Source: Amoebidium appalachense (taxonomy: Eukaryota; Ichthyosporea). Taken from it: 64,000 nucleotides of DNA. The notes beneath the pieces were generated by a model. That model saw only the letters and a program-made list of their open reading frames with translations, was not told where the DNA came from and ran no database searches. The DNA lies in NCBI GenBank assembly GCA_963693365.1, contig CAVNZM010000003.1, forward strand, positions 744,001 to 808,000, written 5' to 3'. Shown here in pieces: positions 1 through 12,848 of the stretch. A program made the position numbers and the translations under genes. The first letter of the stretch is position 1. Each line of letters begins with the position of its first letter.

Positions 1-288
1 TTTTTTTTTTTTTCTTTTTGGGGGGGGGGGGGGGGGGGGGGGTAGGTTTCCCTCCACGCAGCATCGCCACGCAGTGAATCAGTGTTTATCAAGACACACG
101 AGAAGACGTCTGTGGGGTGCACTTCTCCCATTTCCTATGTCATCTCATTAACCTCTTCCCTCTCCCTCTGTGCATATGTGACAACTTGTACGCGCACGTG
201 TCTGTGTGTGTGTGTGTGCGAGCATGCACATGCACGCACATGCACACATATCTGTGCCTGTGCCTGTGTGTGTGTGTGTGTGCCTGTG

Positions 289-363
<75 letters not shown>

Positions 364-427
364 GTGTGTGTGTGTGTGCATGTGCGTGTTAGAAAGAATG
401 TGAGTGTGCACGTGCGTGCCCCCCAAC

Positions 428-1157
428 CTTCTCTGCCACTGGCCCGACCCCCCTCGAAAGTTCCAGAGCCTTTGTCAAATCAGCCACGGCACCTTCTAGG
501 TCCTTCTGTAGCCGCCTCACCTGCGCCCTGCATGCCCCTCCATACTGTCACCACTCGATACTATCATCACTCGATAATATCATCATTCGATAATATCATC
601 ACCCCATATTGTCTTCACTCCATCCTGTCACCATTCGATACTGTAATCATACTGTCACCACTCCATGATGTCAGCGCTGCTAGAAAGCAAAGAGACGAGA
701 AGGAGGAAAAGAGGGGGGGGGGGGGAGGTGTAGGCACACAGGGTTAAAGAAACAAAAGGAACGAAATGAACCGACACCTACATTCTAAAAAGAGAACATA
801 TGCGGAAGGGGCACACAGAGACATGCACACAGACAAATATAGGCCCACACACACACACACACACCCTATCCGTTGACATGCAGACACAAATCTATTATTA
901 GTATGGACCATAGCCCGGGGATATTGCGGGGGGGAGAGGGGGAGGGAGAGGGACAGGGGGAGTAGGCCGGGAGGAGGAGGAGGGAGGGAGAGGGGGGGGG
1001 GGGGGGGGGGGTTTGAATGCGGAACACGGTACGAAGTACGCATACACGACGAGAAGCATGGTGCAGGACACATGCAAAGGCAAACATTCAAGTATGCAAC
1101 ATCAGCCATGCGCACAGTATGCGTCATAAGCAGAGCCCATCCTCAGGGAGGGCCCAA

Positions 1158-1190
<33 letters not shown>

Positions 1191-1250
1191 AACAGAGGGC
1201 AGGAGGTAGGAGAGATTGTGTGGTTGCTGTTGGGGGGAGGGGCGTGAAAG

Positions 1251-1283
<33 letters not shown>

Positions 1284-2423
1284 TCAAAGAAATGGGCCTA
1301 CCTGTTGTTGTAGGGAGAGGCATATTCAGGTGCAATTGATATCGCCTCTGTAAGGTTGTACGTGGGTAAGTAGGGTAAGTGGTGAGGTGGTTGGTGTAAG
1401 TGGGTATGTGGATAAGTAGGGGTTAAGTAAGTGTGTATGTGGTTGTATAAGTGTGTTTGTGGCTAATTAGATGGATAGGTGGGAGCTGTAGGTGGGTAGG
1501 TGGGTGTATAAGTAGGTGAGATCTAGGGCAAATATGTAGGTGGGTGTATAAAGAAGTGTGTGGGTAGGTGGGTGTGTGAGTGCGTGTGTGGGTGGTGAAT
1601 GAGTAAATGTGTAGCTATTGGAGTTGGAGTAATTAGATATAGGTGTATAAGTTTGCATGTGGCTAATTGGGTATCGACAAACAAACTATAGGTGGCTATC
1701 TATCTGGGTAATGTGGGAATATGAGAAGTATCGGCGGCAACATGGTATTTCTATCTCCCCCCCCCCCCCCCCCCTCCCCCCCACATAAACATAACCTCTT
1801 CCCCCCCAATAAACCTAAACTATATAAATAAATAAAACAAAATATAAACAAAATAAAAACACCTCATGTAGATGGAAGATCCTTTTATTGATGCATCACT
1901 ACAATCAACCCCCCCCCCCCCCCCCCCCACACACACACACAAACACACTCGCCAATCACTCCCCCCCCCCCCCCCTCCTCCTCCCCTCCCCCCTACCCCC
2001 TTCCCCTTCGCCTCTCCCACCACACCCCCTAAAAGTTCCCCGCTCCCCCTGCACACACCAAGTCCCCCCTCCCCTTCTCCCCAGCCCCTTCCCTCTGCTC
2101 CCCCTTTTGTAAAGTTCCAATCCATTCTAGCAAATCCTCCCAGCTGCTGGGGTCATGATCCCAACAACCCCCCTCTCCCCCTCCCCCCCCCCCGGTTGTA
2201 GAGCACGACCCCCCCCCCCTCCTCCGATCCCCCCTCGCGGGGAGGGGCAATAGAGGTCTTAGCATGGTTAATGAGAGTTACATTACTGCCTCAAAATGCT
2301 CATCCCCATCCACACGCAGCCTACAAATATGTAGCATTGAAGCTGCATAACTCTGAATCCAGCCCCCCTTCCCCCTTCCCCCTTCCCCCCCCCCTCCCCC
2401 CCCCCCCCCCCAAACCAAAGAAG

Positions 2424-2454
<31 letters not shown>

Positions 2455-3061
2455 GAAGAGGGGATATAAAGAAGAAAAAAGAAAAAGGGGGAAAGAACAC
2501 CCTCACCGTTTAGTAGCCGTACGGCTTCGTCCAATTTGCCCCCCTCTGCCTCCTTTATCGCCAGAATTTCAAACCCCGCCGCCTTTTTCTCCACCTCGCT
2601 CAGCTCCCTGTGTTCTGAAACTTTACGGTTAATGGATATGTTTTCGGTAGATAACTCACGAAATATCCCGGCTATTGGTATGTATTCGATGTATAACTTA
2701 CCAAAGAACCGGTTATTAAATATGAATTCAAGAGATAACGTACAAAATAGTATTCCGGAGATCACTCACTAAATGAAATGTGGATATGTATTCGGGAGAT
2801 AACTTAATCAATAAAAAGGTCAAAAGAATAGTATTCGGTGGATAACTTCCGAAATATCCCGGTTAATGAATATTCGGAAACAAACTTCTAAATAACAGTG
2901 CAAATATGCAATGGGAAAAAGCAAAAATTCACAAGGAGAGCATGCAGGAACGACCAGACACCTGAGAGCGGGAAAAAAAAATGGGTGGGTGGGGGGGGGG
3001 GGGGGGGGGGGGGGGGGGAGGGGGGAGGGAGGCAAGAACTAGAGCCAACTATCATTAAAAT

Positions 3062-3100
<39 letters not shown>

Positions 3101-3216
3101 TGGGATGGCCCGGATGGTGGGGATGTAGTAACAGGTGCGAAGCATGGGAGCAAAGGCATGTGTGGAAAAAACGAAAATCACAACACAGCAACGAGGGGTG
3201 GGTATGTGGTGGTGGT

Positions 3217-3267
<51 letters not shown>

Positions 3268-3589
3268 GGGAGGGGGGAGGAGGGGGGGGGGGGGGGGGGG
3301 GGGTAATATGCAACAGACAAAAGCAAACAACAGAAAACAAAAGATGGCACACAGAAACCTTTTGTGATTTGCCTAGTGGGTGGTTCTGGCAGGACACCCG
3401 AGAGAGGGGGGGGGGGGGGGGGGGGGGGGGAGGGGGGGGGGGGAGGAAGGAGGGGAGGGGGGGGGGGGGGGGGGGGAGATGGGGAAGGGGGGATGGATAT
3501 CGGAAAAATTAACAAAGAAACAAGAAAACGAAAGTAACACACGAAGTCCCATAATAAAATTCAGTGACCATGGGATACCAAAGACGGGG

Positions 3590-3622
<33 letters not shown>

Positions 3623-3657
3623 GAAGGGAGGGGCCTTCAAAACTCGAACAGAATCCA

Positions 3658-3751
<94 letters not shown>

Positions 3752-4101
3752 CGCGTGCGGTCAGGGGACAGAGGGAGGACGGGGTTGAGATGGTGCTGTG
3801 TGTGTGTTGGGGAGGGTGAGGTGGGAGTAGGGGTGGGGGGGGGGGGGGGGGGCTTTACCGGTTTGGGATTCTGGTGGTGGGTCGGAAAACAACATAGCAG
3901 GGATCTCCTGAAGCACTGGTAAATATACAATGTGAGCACTTAAATATCGAGCGGGGAGTATGCACAGGGGGAAATGGGAGAGAAAGGGGCAGGCGGGGGG
4001 AGAGGGAGAGGGGGAGGGGGGGGGAGAGGGAGGGAATAAGGGGGGGAGGGGGGGGGGGACGACGTAAGCACGCAGTGAGTGAAGCGTAAGGAGAGGGTGG
4101 G

Positions 4102-4193
<92 letters not shown>

Positions 4194-4332
4194 GGGGGGA
4201 GGTGTCGATGTAAACTGTGCACACAATAAACCAAAACAAGGCCAAGGAAAATGGAGGAAGAATGGGAGACGGCCAGGGTGATGGTGGTGGTGGTGGTGGT
4301 GGTGGTGGTAATGTATGGAGCGAGCAGGGGGG

Positions 4333-4369
<37 letters not shown>

Positions 4370-4376
4370 GAGGGGG

Positions 4377-4412
<36 letters not shown>

Positions 4413-5103
4413 AGGAGGAGGGAGGAGGGAAGAAAGTGTTCGTGGGTGGTTGGTGTAGTGAGAGTGGCTTGGAGGAAGGAGGGGCGGGGGGAGGGGGGAG
4501 GGGGGGGGGGGAGTGGAAGATGCTGTGCAAAGTAAAGGTTGTAGTACAAGCGGTTTTTGACTTATCGGCATGTCTTTGCTAAGGGGGCTAGGTTTTGGGG
4601 GTGGCTGTGTGTGCGTGTCATATGTTTGTGTGCATGGTGTGTATGTGTGTGTGTGAAGGAGGAGAGGGATTGGGGTGGGTGGGTGGGTAGGGGGGGGGGG
4701 GGGGGGAGAAGGAGGCGGGGGCGGCGTGTGTGGTGCTTGTGTGTATGTGCGCGTGCGGCGGGTGAGCGTGTGCCTGTGCATGTGCATTGACGTGTCTCAC
4801 AGTGTGCACACGTGCCTATGTGTGTTTGTGGGGGGCTAGGTTCGTGTTTGTGTGTGTGCGCGTGCGTGCGTGCGCGTTGTGTCTGTGTGTGTGCGTGTGC
4901 AAGAGAGCATGTGCGCGCAGATGCGCATATGCTCAAACATGCACATAAAAACAAATCTCTCTGAAGAAACTGATAGCACCTCCCGAGCATGTTCAAGTCT
5001 TGATGCTGGTGGCACCACACAGAAATTTAAGACGTATCAACTATTCAAACACACGCACACGCACATGTGCACATGCACATGCACATGCACATGCACACGC
5101 ACA

Positions 5104-5161
<58 letters not shown>

Positions 5162-5592
5162 AACACACACACACACAGACACAGACACACCGACACACAC
5201 ACGAGCAGCTGGATTCAGGTGGACCCAGAGAAATTTGCACAAGCATAATTGTACACACGAACACATACGTGCACGCAGGCAGGTCACACATCCAGGCAAA
5301 CACAAAACTGCACCCACACACATCAACCACCGACGTGTGCACGTGCCCGCAAGCACGCATAAACACGCAATAACACCTGGCAAAAAACCCGCGCACACGC
5401 ATGCACAAGCAAACACGCACACACGCATCATCGTAGCACGTGCGTGCACAACCACCCACGCACATGCACGCGCTTAAGTGCACACACACACACACGCACA
5501 CACGCAAACACACACGCACGCACGCACGTACCAGGGTCGAAGATCATGCTGAAGATCTGCTGGTCATGGCTGCTCAGTTGCTTGCCGCTCAT
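428..5592 (-). CDS. TTC36: TTC36-like tetratricopeptide protein (3' end outside window)
   Basis: Six exons in compatible phase: 5592-5532, 3915-3859, 3385-3359, 2614-2507, 1347-1302, 527-428, giving residues 1-133. The start MSGKQLSSHDQQIFSMIFDP matches the 'HDQAVLQAIFNP' opening of TTC36. Residues about 50-84 form TPR helices (KEAEGGKLDEAVRLLN), followed by EAISIAPEYASPYNNR and AQVRRLQKDLEGAVADLTKA, which resemble TTC36 '[25 protein letters not shown]'. Vertebrate TTC36 is about 189 aa, so about 55 C-terminal residues should lie left of base 428 or off the window. TTC36 is a small cytosolic TPR protein, presumably a chaperone or protein-binding adaptor. The linker exons at 3915-3859 and 3385-3359 (27 nt) are the weak part: they fit in phase 1 but have no clear homology. 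All introns are filled with G/C runs and GT/CA arrays. Confidence 0.8.
1013..1158 (+). repeat. Dispersed repeat family, copy 1 (G runs on both edges)
   Basis: About 145 bp from TTTGAATGCGG to CATCCTCAGGGAGG. It is almost identical (about three differences by eye) to the reverse complement of 52304-52452 and 52757-52907. A G run of about 22 bases abuts its left edge and another follows about 8 bases after its right edge. Confidence 0.8.
1340..1740. repeat. Degenerate GGTGGGTA/GTAAGT-rich low-complexity tract
   Basis: Loosely tandem short words (taggtgggt, gtaagtggg, gtgggtatgtgg) fill the intron of the TTC36-like gene upstream of exon 1347-1302. On the + strand it contains many copies of GTAAGT, but this is antisense to the gene. 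No gene is seen here. Confidence 0.6.
2625..2890. repeat. Degenerate tandem repeat, unit about 42 bp
   Basis: Four to six diverged units share the words TATTCGG, GATAACTT, CGAAATATCCCGG and GGTTAATG. The array is AT-rich, unlike its G-rich surroundings, and ends directly upstream (in gene sense) of the TPR exon at 2614. Confidence 0.6.
2985..4560. repeat. Cluster of G runs and a (GT)n array
   Basis: Runs of 20-60 G recur here (for example 2991-3018, 3062-3099, 3218-3266, 4113-4158, 4337-4368), with a (GT)n array at 3661-3740. All lie inside introns of the minus-strand TTC36-like gene apart from its two small exons. The Gly- and Pro-rich open frames across it are repeat translations. Confidence 0.85.
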
Positions 5593-5779
5593 TTTCTCTC
5601 CACTGTCAGTCAACAGCCGTCGAAAATTGATGATTAAATATAACAACAGTGTTTTTATGCCTTAGTAAAACGTACTTGCAATCAGTGAATAAACGGTTTA
5701 TGATAAGAAAAAATCATTCGTTGTAATTTTTTCGAACAGTGTTTCTGCTACTGCCTTGACTGTTTTTTCAAGTTTGCAA

Positions 5780-5900
5780 CAAGTTGGCAACTTGGCGGGG
5801 AAAAAAGCCAGGCCTCTGGGAAATCGTGACGTCAGAAGCTTTTTGATTGGATGCGCAATTTTTGGGCTCCTTGATTGGTGGATAGCGCACAGGTTCTCCA
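5780..5900. promoter_or_regulatory. Promoter-like cluster: E2F-like site, CRE, two inverted CCAAT boxes
   Basis: Visible sites: TTGGCGGG at 5792-5799, the full palindromic CRE TGACGTCA at 5827-5834, and TGATTGG at 5844-5850 and 5872-5878. The cluster is about 235 bp upstream of the TTC36-like start codon at 5592, in unique non-repetitive sequence. It could drive that gene alone or be bidirectional; I see no convincing plus-strand gene start nearby. Confidence 0.55.
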
Positions 5901-6445
5901 GGGTGTGCAATTGCATTTTTGGGAATCTCTGTTACACATAGGACTTCCAAGAAAATTGCCTCAGAGCAGTGGCAACTAGTACATATTGTAAGCACCAGGA
6001 ACTCACACTGTGCATCAGTTTACGTATTGCCAGCATTTGCTGTTATCTATACGCTTTGCCTCAGTCAAGCATATGCAAAGCCAATAAACTCAGGCTCGAT
6101 CATTGAACCGCCACATCAGGGTTCAAAATTAGGGTGTGAAACTCCTCAGCAGAGCCCGGCCGCTTCGCCAGAATCGTTGGTGCCGTGCACTGTATCATGT
6201 ACGTGGGAACCCGAGGACGGTGTGTGTGTGTGTGTGTGTGTGTGTGGTGGTGGTGGTGGTGGGGAGGGGAGGGGGGAGGGAGGAGGGGAGGGAGAGGGGG
6301 GGGGGGGGGGGGGGGGAGGGGGGGGAGGGATATATCAGTGCGCATATGCGGCGTCTCGTCGAGCCTCATATTCGCTGTTTCTGTGGTATGGCCAAGGCAT
6401 ATACATATGTAGCCTTGGTGTCTCTCTGTGGTAGAGAGCTATGTA

Positions 6446-6525
6446 GCCTTTTTGGCCTAGATGGTTACGCCATCGGCCTAACTAAGGACACCAAGTGCTG
6501 GGTTCAAATCCCGATGGAGGAGGCC
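6446..6525 (+). other. tRNA-like sequence with Pol III A and B boxes
   Basis: TGGCCTAGATGG at 6453-6464 fits an A box, and GGTTCAAATCC at 6501-6511 is a perfect B box, spaced as in a tRNA. The flanks do not form a good acceptor stem, so this is more likely a tRNA pseudogene or the head of a tRNA-derived SINE than a working tRNA gene. Confidence 0.5.
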
Positions 6526-6589
6526 TTTTGTGAGCCATACTTCAGTTTCAAACGGAAAACAGGAATTTTTCTAACGAGCCTCTTGACCC

Positions 6590-6798
6590 GAGGAGAGAGA
6601 GGGACGGAGGGAGGGGGAGGGAGGGAGGGGGAGAGAGGGAGAGAGAGGGGGAGGGGGAGGGAGAGGGAGAGGGAGAGGGAGAGGGAGAGGAGAGGGAGAG
6701 AGAGAGGAGAGGGAGATGGAGAGAGAGTCAGTTCAAATGATATCTCGAGGGGGCACGGGGGGAGGGGGGGGGGGGGGGGAAGGAGATGGTCCCCCCCC

Positions 6799-6843
<45 letters not shown>

Positions 6844-6845
6844 CG
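6590..6845. repeat. (GGGAGA)n purine tract followed by G and C runs
   Basis: A purine array (6590-6725) is followed by a G run (6760-6779) and a C run of about 50 bases (6790-6841). Adjacent G and C runs could pair as a hairpin. No gene is seen. Confidence 0.7.
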
Positions 6846-7739
6846 CTTCCCGCGAACACATGGACACTTTAATTAAAGTGTCTTCCTGTGTACTGGGAAC
6901 CCGATTACGCAGCCATTTCGCAAAAACTGTGTATGAATTTATTCTTATTCCATTATCGCATGTATGTACAAAGGTCTTTTCTGGCAATGTTTACCATCAC
7001 ATTACACAGGTGCGGAAAAGTTACCACTACAGCAAACATTCTTGCCTCGCATAGATATCCAACGTATATCCACAGTATATCACACATAGAATTATAACCC
7101 TGCCCGTCAACTAGGGAACCACACACCACAAGAACAGATAAAAAAAAAAGAAGAAGAAGACGAAGAAAGAAATCCCCAATACCCAACAGATATACTTGCT
7201 GCATTCCCGTTTCTACAATTTTCAAACGGCGGAGGAATTCCACGCCCTACTGCAATTTGGCCACCCAATGCTATAAAACGATATATCATGGGAACATTTA
7301 CTCCCGTCTATCCAACGTCTATCTCACGTAATATTAATATATCTACCATACCTGAAACGAGAAAACCCCGGTTGTATGCCTACTCTACGAAATTATGGAA
7401 ACAAGAATAATTTCTAGTGTGTGGTCGGGTTCGAACAACTTCATTTACGCATTTCCCAGAACACAATCTCTATAATCCGAATAGTGCAATGTCTCCCATT
7501 TACTTCAGCATGCGTGCAAGCGTACAGACACCCTCAAAAAGACACACTTGCGCAAGTGCGCATAAGCTCGCTTGCACGTACATGAACATGCATTTGTCTT
7601 ATACGCACTTACACGCCATTCGCATGCAACACTCCAGTGTGCATGCAGGTGACACACACACATACACACGTGCACACGCACACACACGTACACTATTGGT
7701 GGTGTTGGTAGTGGTCATACTGTCCGGAAGGCCCATTCG

Positions 7740-7985
7740 ACGGATTATTCTGCCCCTGCCCGCCGTGCATTCCAGCACTTCAAAATTCGGAACAGTGCAC
7801 GGGGGAGGCGGGGTTCTGGTATTGGTCAGGGGGAACCTAGTATGTGCTAGGGAGATGCTGGTAGTCCACGTGGGGGTAGGGGATCACGTGACCCTGGGGC
7901 CCATAGTCGATGTTGGGGTGCACCTTAACCTTACCCCCCGCACCCTGCGTGTTCTTGCGTACCTGTGTGGGTTTAAGGGTGGTGA
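7740..7985 (-). other. Candidate 3' coding exon(s), possibly of the CRTC-like gene
   Basis: On the minus strand a CA-rich tract ends in a CAG at about 7964, followed by an open frame rich in Pro, His and Tyr (…YGPQGHVIPYPHVDYQHLP…) that stops after 41 codons. A second short frame downstream (GMHGGQGQNNPSNGPSGQYD) is Gln/Gly/His-rich. The composition resembles the main CRTC exon and the orientation agrees, but the phase does not join exon 10677-11481 directly, so another exon would be needed. Confidence 0.25.
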
Positions 7986-8019
7986 TGAGGGTGGGGGTTT
8001 ATGGTGGAAGGGTGTGACT

Positions 8020-8053
8020 GTGTGTGTCTGTGTGTGTCTGTGTGGGTGTGTGT

Positions 8054-8087
<34 letters not shown>

Positions 8088-8546
8088 TGGTGATGGTGGT
8101 GGTGGGTGAGCGGGGTTGGGTGGGGGAGCGGGGGCGGGGGGAGAGGGGGGGGGGACATGGGGTGGGAAGGGGGGCGTGTGTGTGTATGTCTGCGCGAATG
8201 TGTGTATGTGGGTAGTGTATGTGTGTGTGGTGCACACGCGCAAACGTGTGTATTTGTGAGTGCCGTTGTGTCGTGTGTCTATGGAGCTATGTGCATGTCC
8301 GGGCATCTTTGTATGTGTGTGCATTTTTTTTTTCACTTCTGTGTGTGTGCAAGCGTGCACTTGTGTGTGTGTGTGTGTGTGTGGGTGGGTGGGTGTGTGT
8401 GTGTGTGGGTGTGTGTATGTTTGTGCACGCGCGTGTGTGCCTGTGTGTGTGTATGTGTGTGTGTGTTATAAGCATGTACGCTGGTTTTTGTGTGAGAACA
8501 TGTGCATACCTGTGAGCACAGCGTGTGCGTGTGTGTATATGTGTGT

Positions 8547-8589
<43 letters not shown>

Positions 8590-8640
8590 TGTGTATGTGT
8601 GTGTGCGCGCTTGCGTCTGTAATCGTATGCATATATGGTG
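8020..8640. repeat. (GT)n-rich degenerate microsatellite block
   Basis: GTGTGT arrays are broken by GC-rich words and G runs. Alternating Cys-Val frames here are repeat translations. No gene is seen. Confidence 0.85.
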
Positions 8641-9142
8641 TGTGTGTGTGTAGATGCTTACAAGTGTGCATGTGGGTGTCTGTGTCTATTTGTGTCGTTG
8701 AAACTTTTGTGTGCGTAAGCGTGAGGTGGGTGGGGACGAGGCAGGGCAAAAGCAACCTAGAAAAGAACCCCCCCCCCCCTCCCCCCTCCCCCTCCCCCAC
8801 GCACGTGCGCGCTGGGCGCCTTCCCTCCTCTTCCCCCCCGCTTTCAATTTCTACACAAACAGAAACACCGACAGGGACACTGTGTGTGTTGGTGTGTTGA
8901 TGTGCGAACGAAGGCACCTTTTGTGCCATTAGAGTGTTTGGGATATATGCAACTACAAGTGGCGGGGGTGGTGGTTGGAAGTAGAGGAGGGTGGGGAACG
9001 GGGGAGGGGGGGGGGGGGGGGGGGGATAGATTGCGCTATATGGAGTACGAAGTTTACAACACAAAGCCGAGTGCAAAACCACACAAAGAGAGTATGCGAA
9101 ATAAGCAGAGTCCAAACTCGGGGGGGGGGGGGGGGGGGGGGG

Positions 9143-9300
9143 GGTCAACTGCAAGATGAGGAACACGGTGCAGGACACATGCAAAGGCAAGCATTCAGGC
9201 ACGCAACATCAGCAGTGCACACAGTATGTAAGATTAGCAGAACCCATTCTCTGGGGGCGCCCAAGTCATCAATTGCATCCAAGTTTCGACCCGATATTAT
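9143..9300 (+). repeat. Dispersed repeat family, diverged copy 2
   Basis: Shares GGTGCAGGACACATGCAAAG, the TAAGCAGA-CCCATCCTC core and the downstream segment AAGTCATCAATTGC-TTTCGACCC with the copies at 1013 and 52304. It is preceded by a G run of about 27 bases. Confidence 0.7.
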
Positions 9301-9343
9301 TTGTCATGTCATCTCCATAACATTATGCATATGGCAGATATAT

Positions 9344-9378
<35 letters not shown>

Positions 9379-9489
9379 AGCACATTTACCAAGGACAACA
9401 CAAGCTACATTTTACAGAACACACACAAGTGTGCATGATAAGCAGAGGAGGAGAGAAGGAGGGGGGTGGGGGGGGGGGGGGGGGGGGGT

Positions 9490-9615
9490 TGAATGTGTCA
9501 TTAAGTACGAAGTAGACATGAACAACGGATAACACGACGCAGAGTGCAAACCATACATTAAAGAGTATGCATGATAAGCAGAGCCTATCCTCAGGGGGGG
9601 CCACGTCATTGGGGG
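9490..9615 (+). repeat. Dispersed repeat family, diverged copy 3
   Basis: Keeps the opening TTGAATG, GTACGAAGTA, and the ending GATAAGCAGAGCCTATCCTCAGG. G runs lie on both edges. A further fragment at 9030-9120 shows the same words. Confidence 0.6.
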
Positions 9616-9805
9616 GGAGGGGGGGGGGGGGGGATAATGGAGGTTTAGTGGGGATTGGGGGGGGGGGTGGGGGGGACGGGGGGGGGGGGGGGGGGGGGGG
9701 GGTACGAACCCTCATTGATTGACCTCTCCTTTGTACGAATGGATCTTCGATGACTTTGGGTCGTGGCCGCACACGCAAAGACCCACCACGCTCACGGTGG
9801 AATGG

Positions 9806-9896
<91 letters not shown>

Positions 9897-10073
9897 CGCG
9901 CGTGTGTGTGACTGAGTAAGTAAATGAGTAAATGAGTGAGTGAGTGTGTGTGTGTGAGTGAGTGAGTGAGAGAAACTGTGTGTGTGTGCGCGCACGTGTG
10001 TGTGAATGAGTGAGTAGATGAGTAAATGAGTGAGTGAGTGAGTGAGTGAGTGAGTGAGTGAGTGAGTGAGTGA

Positions 10074-10154
<81 letters not shown>

Positions 10155-10176
10155 TTTGTGTGTGTGTGTGTGTCTC
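9806..10176. repeat. (GT)n - (GAGT)n - (GT)n compound microsatellite
   Basis: (GT)n at 9808-9888 passes into (GC)n, then GAGT tetranucleotide repeats (9910-10072), then (GT)n again (10073-10172). Confidence 0.95.
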
Positions 10177-10676
10177 GTACAAAGGGAGAATAGGGAGGGG
10201 AAAAGAGGAGGGAGGTAAGTATATCGTTATGCCCACGCACAAAGCACACACCCAGGAGGTGCTCTCGGTCATACAGCAAACAGCAATTCACCTACAAGAA
10301 CGGGCAAGAGTGCACAAACATGGGCAACCAGGTTAACTCACACACACACAAGCTACAACACCTGCTCACGAAGGTGCATGTACACACACAAATGCACACA
10401 CGTATAAACAAATGCACGCACCCAAGCACGCACGCAGGCACACACGCACGCACGCAGACAAGCACACATGCACACACACACAAACAACCACACACACACA
10501 CAGGCACACACACTCACAGACACACCCACACACACGCATACACACGCACACCCGCACACACAGAGCGATGTGTCTTCAACACGCACGGAGTGTGCTTAAT
10601 CCCTTCCCCCCCTCACAAACCACCCCATACGACATAACCACAACATACGACATCAAAAACGACATTATAATCATAC

Positions 10677-12660
10677 CTGCAGCAGGGGTTGCAGAGCCGC
10701 TAACAGTTGCCGACGCATATCCGCTTACGTCATCATATGTCACCAACGCAGCAGGTGGGGGCTGATTCGTTTGAGCCCCCCCACCGCTATTTCCATTATC
10801 CGGCCGCAACAGAAAATCAATCGTAAATTTGCTACGTGCCGATTGGGACCCCCCTGCATTTCCGGAATTTCCGTGGCCAGACGGGGTATTTTCGAGATTT
10901 CCTGCCCTGCCCTCAATTTCGTCCCTTATTCTGTCTGCCGCCATAACCTGCCCGGTGGGATGCCCCGTGAGAGGGGCGGGCTGAAACCCGTTAGCTCTTT
11001 GCGAACCCTGGTACGGCGTCTGCTTCATGTAAATTTGGTTTCGAGGGTACTCCCTCTGGACCCCCCCAGATGAATAGTGCGGATATTCCAACTTGTATTC
11101 CGGGTGCTGTGGCGAAGCAATATTCGGGGGGTACTCGTGATGGTAGGGGGTTCCTGATTGGCTAATGTGAGACTGGGGACTAAGGGGATCCATATAAGGT
11201 GAATGCCTCTCCGAACCCAACGACTCGTAGGATGGGACCGGTTGCGTGAGATGCGATTGGCGCGAATGGACAGAATACGCCGGGCTCTGCGGGGGATATC
11301 TCTCGCGATCGTCGTGATCTTGGTGCGAAATTACCGATTGAGATTGCGGGGGGACACCAAGAGTGTTCATTTCGGACACCATTACCTCTTCCATGTCGGT
11401 TTGCCGTTGTTTCTGGAGAGCTATTTTGTCGCTGAAACGCCGCGGGTTGAACGCGTTTTTGATTTCGAGCCCTGTCATTTGCTGCTCGGAAACCGCCAAA
11501 AAAGCGTCAGTGTTTGGATATATACGGGATATAAAAGTACTTGAAAGTGTGCTGCTACAGCTGGCTCTCAATTCGAGATTTCGTGTGCAAAAACCGAGGG
11601 GAAAGGCTGGGCTGGGCAAAAAGCCTTAACCAGACCTTTTGAACTGTGTAAAGCAGAGGTCTCTCGGACCTCCCCCCCCCCCCCCCCCCCCCCCCGGCCA
11701 CAAGTCCGTCCCGCCCCAAACGTACACACACCCATCCCCTCACAAAAGCACACTTGCATACAAGAACATTCATTAAGCAAGAAACACAATATAGCCATAC
11801 AGATACTGCAACACAAACAAGTGTGCAGACACTCACTCACACACACACAGTCATAAAGGCATGAACGTGTGAAAACACAAACACGAGCACACGAACATAA
11901 ACCCACACCGTCATATGGACACGACACAGGTGCAGATGAGTGCGCACACGCACACACCCACACACACGTGCACACATGGGCAACGCACGAACATAACCGC
12001 ACACACACTGGCGCGCATACCCGCGCGCGCACACACAACCAAACACACACGAGAGCGCATACACATATACACGCACGTACTCACACACAGGCGCACCAAC
12101 CACATGCACACACACACAGAGAGAGAACGAAAGAGAGAGAGAGAGACATACACACGTACGCACGCACGCAACCACGCACACACCCAGACACGCACGCACG
12201 CACGCACACCTGTGCGCGCACACGCACGAAAGAACACACACGAACATAAACAAGCACATTCACACACACCCACACATGCACATACTTACACACATGCAAG
12301 CTACAAACGTCGCACACGCACACGATTACATATACAAAAGGATGGGCTATGAGCACAACAAAGTGTGTACAGACGCATAGCACACGTCGACACAAACACA
12401 AAGTCACTAGGTTAACAAAACAACACACTTATACATACAATGCTTCCTCCACTCACTGCTTCTTCCCCCCCACCTCCCCGCCTCTCCCCACCCCTCCCCC
12501 CCACCTCCCCTCAGAGCTCCGACACTTAATCCCAAAACATTCCAAAACATGGACACACACACACATAGGTTCAAAACTTGGACATAACCAACCACACAGC
12601 CACCCGCACATGCGGGCTCACAACACGTCTTGCACGGGAACTCTCATAGACACATAGACA

Positions 12661-12711
<51 letters not shown>

Positions 12712-12806
12712 GTGCACACACACAGACACACACACACAAACAGACACACGTACACACAGACACACATAAATGTGCGCGCACCCACCCACCCACCAACCCA
12801 CCCACC

Positions 12807-12848
<42 letters not shown>

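Noticed and set aside
3039-4787. Proline- or glycine-rich open frames across the G-run cluster (and similar at 44234-45137, 42000-43860)
   Set aside because: Poly-C and poly-G translate as Pro and Gly in any frame; real exons inside these regions were recognised by splice sites and homology instead.
4980-5005. Alternative TTC36 exon encoding SRLEHARE
   Set aside because: It fits the end phase of exon 1, but its donor leaves phase 0, which does not match the following exons; direct joining of 5532 to 3915 keeps phase.
6446-6525. Functional tRNA gene
   Set aside because: The A and B boxes are good but the acceptor and D stems do not pair well; no credible anticodon arm could be drawn.
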